Shown here one piece after another: positions 25,328 to 33,564 of a stretch of 64,000 nucleotides of DNA. The notes below the pieces were generated by a model, which was given only the letters and a program-made list of their open reading frames with translations, was not told the DNA's origin and did no database searches. Numbering within the stretch: the first letter of the stretch is position 1; the number at the start of each line of letters is the position of its first letter. A program made the translations under genes and the position numbers. This DNA is from Marinisporobacter sp. (GTDB lineage: Bacteria; Bacillota; Clostridia; Peptostreptococcales; Thermotaleaceae): contig JAOARV010000007.1 in assembly GCA_025210395.1 (NCBI GenBank), positions 1-64,000 on the forward strand. The letters run 5' to 3'.

Positions 25328-25564
25328 ATGTATAATACTATGGGAAACGTTCCGAACTTAAAGAATTCTAATGCTGTTAACCAAAATGAAATTGAAAAAG
25401 CAAAGCAGAAAATGGGGAACTATGGAGTAGTAGGACAAGGAATGACATCAGGAATGCCTTCAACTGATGCTAATCTTACTAGCTCATCTGCAGTGGGGCA
25501 GCCAGAAATTCAAAAAGCAAAGGAAAAGGTTCAAAATAGTGGCGTTCAAAATACAATGTATTAA
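25328..25564 (+). CDS. small repeat protein, gamma-SASP-like candidate
   Basis: The 78-aa protein has two diverged repeats: SNAVNQNEIEKAKQKMGNYG and SSAVGQPEIQKAKEKVQNSG, separated by a G/S/T/M linker. The Gln/Asn/Ser-rich, Cys- and Trp-free composition and the tandem repeat recall gamma-type small acid-soluble spore proteins, but I cannot confirm homology. The ribosome site GTGGAGG is 9 bases upstream. It is monocistronic and closed by a strong terminator. Confidence 0.65.
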   Translation: MYNTMGNVPNLKNSNAVNQNEIEKAKQKMGNYGVVGQGMTSGMPSTDANLTSSSAVGQPEIQKAKEKVQNSGVQNTMY

Positions 25565-25583
25565 TAGAAACATGTAATTTTGA

Positions 25584-25616
25584 AAAAACCCTAAGGGATG
25601 ATTCCTTAGGGTTTAA
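25584..25616 (+). terminator. terminator of the repeat-protein gene
   Basis: An 11-bp stem AAACCCTAAGG/CCTTAGGGTTT with a 7-nt loop. Confidence 0.75.
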
Positions 25617-25715
25617 CTTCATTTGTAGCTATTAGAACAGAAAGGATCATAGGAATAAGAGAGTAATAAACTTTATAAGTGATGAGAAAATAGGGCTATA
25701 TGGAACTTGTAAATA

Positions 25716-25744
25716 TTGACAATTGTAGGAAGGAAGACTATAAT
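25716..25744 (+). promoter_or_regulatory. consensus promoter of the tRNA-Gly gene
   Basis: TTGACA (25716-25721), a 17-bp spacer and TATAAT (25739-25744), 16 bases before the mature tRNA 5' end. Confidence 0.85.
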
Positions 25745-25760
25745 AAAGATGTGAATAGAT

Positions 25761-25834
25761 GCGGGCATAGCTTAATGGAAGAGTCCTGGCTTCCCAAGCC
25801 AGATGTGCGGGTTCGATTCCCGTTGCTCGCTCCA
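25761..25834 (+). tRNA. tRNA-Gly (anticodon CCC)
   Basis: The 74-nt cloverleaf has a 7-bp acceptor stem GCGGGCA/TGCTCGC with one G-T pair, anticodon stem CTGGC/GCCAG with loop TTCCCAA (anticodon CCC), T arm CGGG-TTCGATT-CCCG and an encoded CCA. It reads GGG glycine codons. It has its own consensus promoter and a terminator, and lies just upstream of the MBL-fold gene. Confidence 0.95.
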
Positions 25835-25850
25835 AGAAAATCAAAACAAG

Positions 25851-25880
25851 CCCTACAGTATAACTGTAGGGTTTATTTTG
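25851..25880 (+). terminator. terminator of the tRNA-Gly gene
   Basis: The stem CCCTACAG/CTGTAGGG is followed by TTTATTTTG. Confidence 0.8.
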
Positions 25881-25909
25881 ATAATAATATAGTGAAAAGG
25901 AGTTCGTGT

Positions 25910-26554
25910 ATGGAATTAGAAAGACTTGTTGTTGGAATGTTAGAAACAAATGGGTATATTCTTTATGATGAATATTCATTAGAAGCTTTCATCATTGACC
26001 CAGGAGATGAAGTAAAAACTTTTATAGAACGCATTCAAAAAAAACGATTAAAACCTATAGGGATTATTCTTACACATTATCATTATGATCATATAGGGGC
26101 TGTAATAGAATTAAAGGAAAAATATCCTATGCCTGTATATATTCATAAAAAAGATGCAAAAGGGTTAAATGACCCTTATATCAATCATTCAATCAGTAGC
26201 TTTAGAAAAGCCATCGCTATTATTCCTGACAAATTAGTAAAAGATGGAGATCACATAGAAACTTCTTGGGTAAATTTAGAAATTATTCACACACCAGGGC
26301 ATACACCAGGAGGCATGTGTATAAAGGTGAAAAATGAAAATATCATATTTACGGGAGATACTATCTTTAATGTTGATATAGGGAGAATGGATTTAGATGG
26401 TGGAGACGAGCAAGCTATGAAAAATTCTATCCGGAATAAGATTTCCAAATGGAAGGATGAAGTAATGATTTATCCTGGGCATGGAGACCCTGCTTCTATG
26501 GAATATGTAAGAAAAAAGAATGTAGAATTTTTATATATGATGAAAAAAAGATAA
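25910..26554 (+). CDS. MBL-fold metallohydrolase (glyoxalase II-like)
   Basis: The 214-aa protein has the metallo-beta-lactamase zinc motifs THYHYDHIGA (HxHxDH), HTPGHTPGG (third His), FTGDTIFNVDIGRMD (bridging Asp) and YPGHGDPAS (last His). It resembles hydroxyacylglutathione hydrolase-like hydrolases of Firmicutes, which probably act on thioesters. The start at 25910 follows AAAAGGAG by 9 bases. A longer open frame in the same register runs through the tRNA gene and is not real. Confidence 0.9.
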   Translation: MELERLVVGMLETNGYILYDEYSLEAFIIDPGDEVKTFIERIQKKRLKPIGIILTHYHYDHIGAVIELKEKYPMPVYIHKKDAKGLNDPYINHSISSFRKAIAIIPDKLVKDGDHIETSWVNLEIIHTPGHTPGGMCIKVKNENIIFTGDTIFNVDIGRMDLDGGDEQAMKNSIRNKISKWKDEVMIYPGHGDPASMEYVRKKNVEFLYMMKKR

Positions 26555-26570
26555 AAAATAAGACCAATTA

Positions 26571-26610
26571 CAAAAATGACAGATCTATAGTTGCTGTCAT
26601 TTTTGTTTTA
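26571..26610 (+). terminator. terminator of the MBL-fold gene
   Basis: A 12-bp stem CAAAAATGACAG/CTGTCATTTTTG followed by TTTTA. Confidence 0.75.
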
Positions 26611-26619
26611 GGGATAAGA

Positions 26620-26763
26620 TTATTTTTCCATTACCATAAAGTATACTTGTTTACCAATATGGTTATTAAATTTATGTTCTAGTTCTCTTAATTGATCTTG
26701 TTCTTCCTTTGTAAGATGGGCATAGTCTAATTCTTTTAAAGCATTAAGATGTTGATTTTGCAT
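26620..26763 (-). CDS. small hypothetical protein, 47 aa
   Basis: MQNQHLNALKELDYAHLTKE begins the chain, which is helical and charged. It contains HKFNNHIGKQVYFMVMEK at the end. AAAAGGAGGG lies 8 bases before this ATG on the minus strand, so the longer frame from 26835 is rejected. No domain was recognised. Confidence 0.6.
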   Translation of the reverse strand: MQNQHLNALKELDYAHLTKEEQDQLRELEHKFNNHIGKQVYFMVMEK

Positions 26764-26966
26764 GATAACCCTCCTTTTTATCTTAATAAAAGTATGTGTA
26801 AAAAATAGACACGTAATACAAGGTAAAAAAAGCATGATGACATAAAATTTATATAAAGAGGAAGTCGTGTTTTGATTAAAACAGTAAAAATGAAAACGTA
26901 TATCTATATAAGAAAAAGAGGCATACTAATACAAGAAACGATCAAAATACTAGAAGGAGGATAATG

Positions 26967-27143
26967 ATGGAAAAAAGATATGTAGTAAGAGCTAATGAAA
27001 AGATTTCTAATCCTATGAGTAGAGAAGAAGCTATAAAAAAAGTAAAGGAATATCACCACCAAGGAATAGGAGCTTATATTGTTTCTGAGGATGAAGGAGA
27101 ACGATTAAAAAACAGTCATTGGAATACACCAAGGTGGAATTAA
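26967..27143 (+). CDS. small conserved clostridial hypothetical protein, 58 aa
   Basis: MEKRYVVRANEKISNPMSRE begins the chain. It continues with an amphipathic helix (EAIKKVKEYHHQG), IGAYIVSEDEGERLK and a basic Trp-containing end NTPRWN. AGAAGGAGG lies 8 bases upstream, and an extra ATG directly in front (26964) is an alternative start. From memory, similar short proteins occur in other anaerobic Firmicutes, without known function. A clean terminator follows. Confidence 0.7.
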   Translation: MEKRYVVRANEKISNPMSREEAIKKVKEYHHQGIGAYIVSEDEGERLKNSHWNTPRWN

Positions 27144-27148
27144 AAATA

Positions 27149-27180
27149 AATTGCCCACAAATAGTGGGCAATTATTATTT
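27149..27180 (+). terminator. terminator of the 58-aa gene
   Basis: The stem AATTGCCCA/TGGGCAATT is followed by ATTATTT. It may also serve the convergent TDT gene. Confidence 0.75.
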
Positions 27181-27212
27181 AGATAGTATGGATTTTGGGG
27201 TGGAATTTATAT

Positions 27213-28157
27213 TTATTTTTGAGTAGTGCCAGAAATAGAATGAGGAATGTCAACGATAAAAAGCATATATTTTATAAATACAAAGATCACCATGACAATT
27301 GACCATAATTCTAAGAATTTAACAAAATTTCCTAAGTGAGGAATGATTCCTTTTGTATTCAATAAGAAAGCATAGGTACCTTTCATAGCAATAGCAGTAA
27401 TAACAAAAGGAAATGTAAATGCTGAATAACTTGGATAAAATTTTAATTTTAGCATTTTAGGCATATATAACATGACAGAAATGAACATAATCAATGATAA
27501 AATACTTAAAAAACTAATCATGAAAATATTTTTATCAGGAAAGGATTTTAAATATCCAGCTAAGCATAGACTCGCCGGAGCAGCGAAAATTGTAATCGTT
27601 GGGATAGCAGCCTCAGGGATTTGTTTCACTGCAAAAACTCTATACAATACAAAGGGAAGTAAGATTAAATAAGCAACAAAACCAAACCAGAAAATATACT
27701 GCCCCAAAGAGGTTAAATTAAATGCAGGAGCTGTTACACTAGCACTAACAATGCCTACATAAACGATAAAATAGCTTGGAAAAACTTTTTTTATTTGAAA
27801 GGTAAAGATATATTTTTTAGTAAAATAAAGAATTAAAAAAACATGTAATATTAAACCGATCAGCCATAAATAATAAGCTAAAGAAGGAAAGTAAGGTTTT
27901 ACATAAGTAGATAGAATCATAAGCCCCATAGAAAAAGTAGGTATTACACTAGCTATAACAGGATGATTAAAACCTTCATTCAAGGATTTTGGCATGGAAA
28001 TCACCTTGATAAGCAGTAAAAGCATAATAACAGATGATAAAATGCCAAATAGACTTTTGTAAAAATTGCTATATGATGACAATAAGTTGCCTATAGCTGC
28101 TAAAGCTAGCATCAAACCAGCTATAGGAATTGGTAATTTTTTTATAATTAAATTCAT
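27213..28157 (-). CDS. TDT-family (TehA/SLAC1-like) transporter
   Basis: The 314-aa protein has ten predicted membrane helices in the TehA/C4-dicarboxylate transporter (TDT) pattern. It starts KKLPIPIAGLMLALAAIGNL, and has VIASVIPTFSMGLMIL and ITIFAAPASLCLAGY, which are typical pore-lining segments. Family members transport dicarboxylates, sulfite or other anions, and the substrate is not clear. Older annotations call these proteins exfoliative toxin-like, which is misleading. It lies 15 bases downstream of the C_GCAxxG_C_C gene, so the two probably share a transcript. Confidence 0.85.
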   Translation of the reverse strand: MNLIIKKLPIPIAGLMLALAAIGNLLSSYSNFYKSLFGILSSVIMLLLLIKVISMPKSLNEGFNHPVIASVIPTFSMGLMILSTYVKPYFPSLAYYLWLIGLILHVFLILYFTKKYIFTFQIKKVFPSYFIVYVGIVSASVTAPAFNLTSLGQYIFWFGFVAYLILLPFVLYRVFAVKQIPEAAIPTITIFAAPASLCLAGYLKSFPDKNIFMISFLSILSLIMFISVMLYMPKMLKLKFYPSYSAFTFPFVITAIAMKGTYAFLLNTKGIIPHLGNFVKFLELWSIVMVIFVFIKYMLFIVDIPHSISGTTQK

Positions 28158-28172
28158 TGTTTGCTCCTTTAA

Positions 28173-28646
28173 TTATTTTTTTGCCATTTCAATTTTTTGT
28201 GCAATTTCAGGATCTTCTAGTAATTTTTCAGCAACCCATGCAGCAACTTCACCTGTTATTTCAACGCAATGGGCTTTTCTTTCAGGACTACCAAAAGTAT
28301 AGTTTTTTACAAGAATACGACAGCATGTACTTTTATAAATCTTTTTAATATGATCATGTAATGCTGCAGAAATAGGAAACATTTTTTCGTTCATAGGTTC
28401 ACCGTGCTTTCGACCATAAGCCATACCAAGTGACATGGAACCACCACTTACAGCACCACAAAGACATCCGGATTTACCTAGCCCAACAGGAAAAGCAGAA
28501 GCTAATTTGCATACATCTTCTGGAAATGGAGAGCCTAACAATTGGTTAATGGCATGCACAACAGCTTCAGAACAGAAAAATTCTCCACGCTGAAAATAAC
28601 CCTCTGCTTCTTTACGAACAGACTCGACAATCAAATTTTTTTCCAT
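28173..28646 (-). CDS. C_GCAxxG_C_C family redox protein
   Basis: The 157-aa protein has the family's cysteine-rich pattern: FFCSEAVV, then SGCLCGAVSGG (the GCAxxG site), STCCRILV and HCVEITG. Members are thought to be redox proteins found near transporters and reductases. The motif reads GCLCG instead of GCAxG. AGGAGG precedes the ATG on the minus strand. The TDT transporter gene follows in the same direction. Confidence 0.88.
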   Translation of the reverse strand: MEKNLIVESVRKEAEGYFQRGEFFCSEAVVHAINQLLGSPFPEDVCKLASAFPVGLGKSGCLCGAVSGGSMSLGMAYGRKHGEPMNEKMFPISAALHDHIKKIYKSTCCRILVKNYTFGSPERKAHCVEITGEVAAWVAEKLLEDPEIAQKIEMAKK

Positions 28647-28807
28647 AAAAAAAACCTCCTAAACAATATGGTGTGATAATTTTCTTACTAATAATTATAG
28701 GGAATGATAGGGGAAAAGTCCAATAGAAAAAAATAATAAAAAAGCGAAAAAGATAGAAAAAATAAATAATTTGTCGAACACTGTCGACTTGATGTTCAAA
28801 AACAGAT

Positions 28808-28836
28808 AAAACCCACCTGTTGGGTAGGTGGGTTTT
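28808..28836 (-). terminator. terminator of the interrupted substrate-binding protein gene
   Basis: An 11-bp stem AAAACCCACCT/AGGTGGGTTTT. The stop codon of the C-terminal fragment overlaps it. Confidence 0.75.
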
Positions 28837-29608
28837 ATTGATCAGCTTTCATTGCTTTTTCAGCAAATTTTGTAGCTACAATTTTTTCATAAGGAGCTCT
28901 TTTGTCTAATTCACCAGCAAGCTCTACAATATCCATCATATGATCTAATCCCTCTTCTGTCAAGATTAAATCAGGTTTCCAGGTATCTTGATCCTTGTAT
29001 CTTTTTGCAACAGATGTAAGAATATCAAGATCTGCATCAGGAAATTGAGGAGAAATAGATTGGGCAATTTCTTCAGGCGTATGACTTTCTACCCATTTCA
29101 TTCCTTGATAGATAGCATTAGTGAATTTTTGTATTACCTCAGGATCACTTTCTATAAAGCTCTTCTTTGCACAATAGCAGGTGTAAGGAATATATCCTCC
29201 AGCTTCACCAATTGATGCTACAATATGACCAGCTCCTGATTTTTCAAGCATTGAAGCTACTGGTTCAAAAAGGGTAACAAAATCTCCTTCTCCTCCAGTG
29301 AAGGCTCCAGCCATAACAGCAAATTGAATATCTGTACGTACATTTACATCTTTTCCAGGATATACATTATTTTCTTTGAGAACGTATTCTAATGTCATTT
29401 CAGGCATACCGCCTTTTCTTCCTCCTATAATGGTTTTATCTTTAACAGCTTCAAAGGTAAAGTTAGGCATAGGTTCTCTTGCAAGTAAGAAAGAACCATC
29501 TCTTTGAGTAAGTTGAGCAAAATTTACTGCATAGTCATCTTTGCCTTGATTGAAAACATACACAGATGCTTCTGGTCCCATAAAACCAATATCTACTTGA
29601 TTAGATAA
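28835..29608 (-). pseudogene. ABC transporter substrate-binding protein, C-terminal part (gene split by element)
   Basis: This is codons 78-334 of an NMT1/SsuA-type periplasmic-binding-like lipoprotein. It begins LSNQVDIGFMGPEASVYVFN within the 11-bp repeat and continues AVNFAQLTQRDGSFLL, IGGRKGGMPEMTLEYVL and FTNAIYQGMKWVESHTPEEIA to the stop. A TGA in the element lies directly upstream in frame. There is no start codon at the border, so only an internal ATG at 29581 could initiate. The N-terminal half is at 33313-33564. No permease or ATPase gene is adjacent. In the rejoined gene it would bind an unknown small ligand at the membrane surface. Confidence 0.9.
29598..29608. repeat. left att core, 11-bp direct repeat
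   Basis: TGATTAGATAA, identical to 33323-33333. The GA in its middle is the centre of the reconstructed attP palindrome and is the likely two-base crossover site. Confidence 0.85.
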
Positions 29609-29698
29609 TCATGATAGCAAAAGATAGGAATAGGAAGACATATGGACAAAGGGAATATGCATAGAGAATAGTAGTAAAGGTTGAAGGGGTGCATAGAT

Positions 29699-29875
29699 AT
29701 GAATGATCGGGTAGAAACACCTTATGGAAAGAGATATAAAGAAAGCCATGATACAACGGTAGCTTTTTTTATGACAGCTCTAGATGAATATGGCAATAGA
29801 ATTTTGCCTGAGGACGTGTTAAATATTATTTTAGAAGGATATATGGATATAAATAAATGGAGAGAGGATGAATAA
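29699..29875 (+). CDS. element-borne hypothetical protein, 58 aa
   Basis: MNDRVETPYGKRYKESHDTT begins the chain, followed by VAFFMTALDEYGNRILPEDV and a Trp-containing acidic end. It is the only plus-strand gene in the element. AAGGGG lies 8 bases upstream, so this ATG is preferred to a TTG at 29681. It is a possible accessory or directionality factor by position alone, but the protein is acidic and shows no DNA-binding motif. Confidence 0.6.
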   Translation: MNDRVETPYGKRYKESHDTTVAFFMTALDEYGNRILPEDVLNIILEGYMDINKWREDE

Positions 29876-29897
29876 GATCAAACTATTCATCCTTTTG
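29865..29897 (+). terminator. terminator of the 58-aa element gene
   Basis: A 10-bp stem AGGATGAATA/TATTCATCCT overlapping the stop codon, followed by TTTTG. Confidence 0.75.
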
Positions 29898-29970
29898 TCG
29901 AAAAAAACATATGTTTTTTTAGGACCAACTATTTATTTGTTTCATGATTAAAAATGACTGCTAGTAGGTA

Positions 29971-31509
29971 TTAGATCAAAGCAAAGTCTGCCATTAAAAT
30001 CCCTATAATTTTACCAGATTGATTTTTGAGGGGGGTAGCCATACCTAAACAGTAGTTACTTGAATCCATAGATATATAAGCTTCCGAAATATAATCTTTT
30101 CCTTTTATGGCTTGTTTGAAATATTTTCTATGACTATAATTTCCATATATATCATCTTTAAAGTCTATTTCATTATTAGTACCTACAGCAACAACATCTC
30201 CTTTTGAGGTAAATAGATTAATGGTTTCAAAATAAGTATGTTTTTCAATGATTTCATTAAGAAATTTTTCGCTAGATGTTTTATGGAAGTCCCATAATAT
30301 GGAATTTTGAGCTGTATCTCTTAAAAAAGCCATTCCTTCGTCTATTAATTTTTGTGTAGCATGATCTATTATATAGTCCTTCACAAAACTATATATTACA
30401 TTTTTTATCTCTCCTGTCATCGTGTTTAATTCTTGAAGAGAAGTGAACATATTTTCAATAATACTAGATTGCTCATCTGTAGTAGCAGAAACCTCTTGTG
30501 CAAAGCTGGTATTTTGTTGTGAAGTAGTAGAAACATTTTTCATAAAGTCTTGTATATGATAAATTACATGAACTTCTTCTGTTGCTAAATGATGTATATC
30601 TTCTATGGCTGAAAGAGTAGTTTTTGTAGATTCAATAATCATATTGAAATGTTTTTTAGCATCATTTGCAATAGCAATATCTTCTATAACCTTCTCAGAA
30701 TCATTTTTGATTTCTTGTGCAATATCTTTAATATCATCTTGTAAGGTATAAATCAACTCTTTTATTTCATTAGAAGATTCTGCAGATTGATATGCTAGAT
30801 TTTTTACTTCATTAGCTACAACAGCAAAACCTTTACCTACTTCTCCAGCTCTTGCAGCTTCAATAGAAGCATTTAATGCTAATAGATTTGTATGGTCACT
30901 AATGGCATTGACAGCATCTGTAATACTATTGATTTGCTGTGTTTTTGCTTCAAGATAATTAATTTTTTTTGCTAATTCTAAGCTATGATGTGAATTGTTC
31001 TCCATAATATTGAGTAATTTTTCAAATACAAAAATACTCTTATGAAGTGTATCTCTTGTGGTGATAGCTTGTTCTTTAGCGGCTGTTGTCTTTGATGTAA
31101 TGGCATGAAAGTCTTCATTGATTTTTTCTGTATAGTGATGTGCCTTCATGACAGATTCTGCTTGAGCTTCAAAATTCTTTGCAATTTCAGAGATTACTTC
31201 TGCATTTTGTTTTGCTCCATGATTAATATGCTCTGCATTTTTAGTGATAGTAAGAGCATACTTTTGCACATGGTCAACAGATGAATTTACGTTAGCAATA
31301 AAGAATCGCATATTTTTTAAAAAAATATTTAAAAGAGCGCCCATCTTACCTAAAAAGCCCATTTCTTTGGTGTGGAATTTTTTAGTGAAATCTCCATTTG
31401 CTAGAGGAGTCATTTTGATAGTAGTAAATTTTATATTTCTTAAGATGAAAAGATTAAAGGTAAGTGATAGGATGAATAAAATAGCTAATAATACGATCAA
31501 TACAGACAT
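29971..31509 (-). CDS. methyl-accepting chemotaxis protein with C-terminal sensor domain (element cargo)
   Basis: The 512-aa protein has one N-terminal membrane helix ([21 protein letters not shown]), a short HAMP-like linker, a long coiled coil and the MCP hairpin tip [37 protein letters not shown]. After the returning coil (to about residue 370) a Cache/PAS-like domain follows: [34 protein letters not shown] and a final [11 protein letters not shown]. The sensor thus lies after the signalling domain and is probably cytoplasmic, the reverse of a classical receptor. AAGGAGG precedes the ATG. Confidence 0.92.
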   Translation of the reverse strand: MSVLIVLLAILFILSLTFNLFILRNIKFTTIKMTPLANGDFTKKFHTKEMGFLGKMGALLNIFLKNMRFFIANVNSSVDHVQKYALTITKNAEHINHGAKQNAEVISEIAKNFEAQAESVMKAHHYTEKINEDFHAITSKTTAAKEQAITTRDTLHKSIFVFEKLLNIMENNSHHSLELAKKINYLEAKTQQINSITDAVNAISDHTNLLALNASIEAARAGEVGKGFAVVANEVKNLAYQSAESSNEIKELIYTLQDDIKDIAQEIKNDSEKVIEDIAIANDAKKHFNMIIESTKTTLSAIEDIHHLATEEVHVIYHIQDFMKNVSTTSQQNTSFAQEVSATTDEQSSIIENMFTSLQELNTMTGEIKNVIYSFVKDYIIDHATQKLIDEGMAFLRDTAQNSILWDFHKTSSEKFLNEIIEKHTYFETINLFTSKGDVVAVGTNNEIDFKDDIYGNYSHRKYFKQAIKGKDYISEAYISMDSSNYCLGMATPLKNQSGKIIGILMADFALI

Positions 31510-31674
31510 AAAAAATACCTCCTTAAAATATATTGATAATCAATAATATATTCTACAAAGTTCACTAGATTCCTTTTGCTTTTTTTAGACATATGAAATA
31601 TAAATTGCATATAATGAGTAAAAAGACATTTTTAAAGCAATAATAAAGAGCAGAAATAGCTTTTGTTCTTTGTT

Positions 31675-33159
31675 TTAAATTTTATAATAGATATGGATTT
31701 TTTTTCTAGCATAAGGGCACGTATTATGAAAAACTTCTATGCGTTCAATGAGCTCTCTTAAAAGTTTTTTCTTGCATGGAAAAGAGAGGTGGCTAAAGAT
31801 ATGATTGAATGATTGCATAGGTAATAAGAAATTTTTGTTGTTTTGATGATGATTTATGTTATTTAGGTTAGTTTGTAATTTGTTTAGCAATTTATTTTTT
31901 TCTTTTTTTTCTTCTGCTATTTTTTTATTTCTAGCTATAAAGTCCTCTATGGTGATGATTTCTTTTTCAACCAGTGCTAATAGTTTATCCTTCCTAATTG
32001 GGATATTATTAATATTCGTTTGTAAAGTGGCAATCTCCATTTTGAGGGTATTTATTTGATTTGTTTTTTCTTGTATTAATCTTTGGTTGAATACATGAAA
32101 CATGCTTTGAGAGGTTGCTACTCCTTCAAGAGTCTTTCTAATTTCTTTGAGTATTATATTTTCAGAAATATAGTGATGGGTACATTTGCCATAGTGTTTA
32201 TAATTCTTACAAGTATAAAAGATTTCTCCATTTTTTTTACTATTTTTAAGCATATAGGCTTTACAATCTCCACAAAATAGAAGACCTGATAATAGGGTTG
32301 TGATTTTAGAAGAAGTTCCTCGATTTAATTTTCTCATATTCATATTTTTTTGAGATTTTAAAAAGAGTTCTTCAGAAATTATGGGAGTATATAGACCTTT
32401 ATAGGTAGTGTATTGATCTGAATAGAGTACCTTCTTTTTTCCATCTTTTTTAACATATCGTTGCCTTTTATGGATCATTTGTCCATAATAAGTAGGGTTT
32501 TTCAATATACGGACAATAGAAGAGCTACTAAAAGGTTTATGCTTTCTAGTGAGATAGCCTAAAGTATTAAGATGAATAGCAATACTCCTAGTACCCATAT
32601 TTTTGTTTGCACTAAGGTCAAATATTTTTTTTATAATATAGGATTCTTTTTCATCAATAATGAGTGTTTTATTTTCACCTATTTGATAACCTAAAGGAGG
32701 AGTCCCCCCTCGCCATTTGCCTTCGTTTAGTATTTTTCTATGGGCTAATTGTATTCTTTCGCTTATGGAATATCTTTCAAATTCTGCAAAGGAGCCAAGC
32801 ATGTTAAGCATCAATTTACCAGAGGCTGTAGATGTATCAAAGCTTTCTGTTTTAGATTTAAAAGTTACTCCATGACTTTCAAAAACTTCTAATATTTTCA
32901 TCAAATCAGCCATATCTCTAGAAAGTCTATCTAATCTCCATACTAATGATACATCATATTTTTTGCAATTTGCTAGTAGTTTCTTTAATGCAGGTCGATC
33001 CATGGTACTTGCAGAATAGCCAGCATCTGTATAAAAATCATGAATTTCATAATCAAATAAATTACAGTATTTTATTAATTCCTGACGTTGCGCCTCAATA
33101 GAGTGCCCACCAGAAGCTTGTTCTTCTGTGCTAACACGTAAGTATAGGGCAGCTTTCAA
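31675..33159 (-). CDS. large serine recombinase (site-specific integrase)
   Basis: The 494-aa protein has a resolvase domain with AALYLRVSTEEQ (nucleophile S10), the catalytic Arg region VWRLDRLSRD and SFAEFERYSISERI, then a Recombinase domain (GGTPPLGYQI, LKNPTYYGQ) and a zinc ribbon LFCGDCKAYM...YTCKNYKHYGKCTHH, followed by a coiled coil. It is full length and appears intact. It should integrate and excise the 3.7-kb element. A TTG at 33159 with GAGGTG 6 bases upstream is the probable start. A GTG at 33168 overlaps that site. The recombinase gene lies at the right end, next to the att core. Confidence 0.94.
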   Translation of the reverse strand: MKAALYLRVSTEEQASGGHSIEAQRQELIKYCNLFDYEIHDFYTDAGYSASTMDRPALKKLLANCKKYDVSLVWRLDRLSRDMADLMKILEVFESHGVTFKSKTESFDTSTASGKLMLNMLGSFAEFERYSISERIQLAHRKILNEGKWRGGTPPLGYQIGENKTLIIDEKESYIIKKIFDLSANKNMGTRSIAIHLNTLGYLTRKHKPFSSSSIVRILKNPTYYGQMIHKRQRYVKKDGKKKVLYSDQYTTYKGLYTPIISEELFLKSQKNMNMRKLNRGTSSKITTLLSGLLFCGDCKAYMLKNSKKNGEIFYTCKNYKHYGKCTHHYISENIILKEIRKTLEGVATSQSMFHVFNQRLIQEKTNQINTLKMEIATLQTNINNIPIRKDKLLALVEKEIITIEDFIARNKKIAEEKKEKNKLLNKLQTNLNNINHHQNNKNFLLPMQSFNHIFSHLSFPCKKKLLRELIERIEVFHNTCPYARKKIHIYYKI

Positions 33160-33312
33160 ATAAATCACCTCGTAAGTTAGATATATTAAGACATATGCAA
33201 GGAATGAGGAATATAGTATACCCTTTGATCTAAAATTGAAAAAGGATTACAACCAACCTTGAAACTAGGGCTAAATCAACGATCCTAGTATTTTTGTGTG
33301 CAAATCCTATCC

Positions 33313-33564
33313 TTAGGTAGCATGATTAGATAAAAGTGCAGTCATAGTTTTATCAGCCCCTTGACCGTTAATGAGTTCAACTTCAAGGCCTTCCTCTTGA
33401 AAGAAGCCTTCTGTAATGGCTACATATTGAGGGGCATAAAATACAGAGTGAGTTACCTCAGCCACTTTTACTTTTGTAAGTGCTGTTTCTCCACAACCAG
33501 TAAAGGCCATGGATAAAAGCATAAGTAGTGAAAGAACCATAGCTATCCTTTTTGCTGTTTTCAT
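33313..33564 (-). pseudogene. ABC transporter substrate-binding lipoprotein, N-terminal part (gene split by element)
   Basis: The first 80 codons encode a lipoprotein signal (KRIAMVLSLLMLLSMAFTGC, Cys at 24) and the start of a periplasmic-binding domain: VFYAPQYVAITEGFFQEEGL and INGQGADKTMTALLSN. Translation runs into the element and stops three codons later (HAT, stop). GGAGGG is 7 bases before the ATG at 33564. Removal of the element joins N80 to Q of the C-terminal part at 28835-29608, giving a 334-aa protein of normal family length. Confidence 0.9.
33323..33333. repeat. right att core, 11-bp direct repeat
   Basis: TGATTAGATAA, identical to 29598-29608. Confidence 0.85.

Larger units (their letters stand above)
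29598..33333. mobile_element. 3,725-bp serine-recombinase element interrupting the lipoprotein gene
   Basis: The element is bounded by 11-bp direct repeats and counts one repeat copy in its length. It carries a large serine recombinase, a chemoreceptor and a 58-aa ORF. Deleting it across the repeats joins ...TALLSN to QVDIGFMGPE... in frame. Joining its own ends gives a 48-bp imperfect palindrome with 19 of 23 arm positions matching around a central GA. No phage, conjugation or replication gene is present. Confidence 0.9.

Noticed and set aside
25700-25909. Long open frame running through the tRNA-Gly gene into the MBL-fold gene
   Set aside because: It reads through a clear tRNA with its own promoter and terminator, and the real start at 25910 has a good ribosome site.
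29598-33333. Prophage
   Set aside because: No capsid, tail, terminase, lysis or replication gene is present. It is a small recombinase element only.
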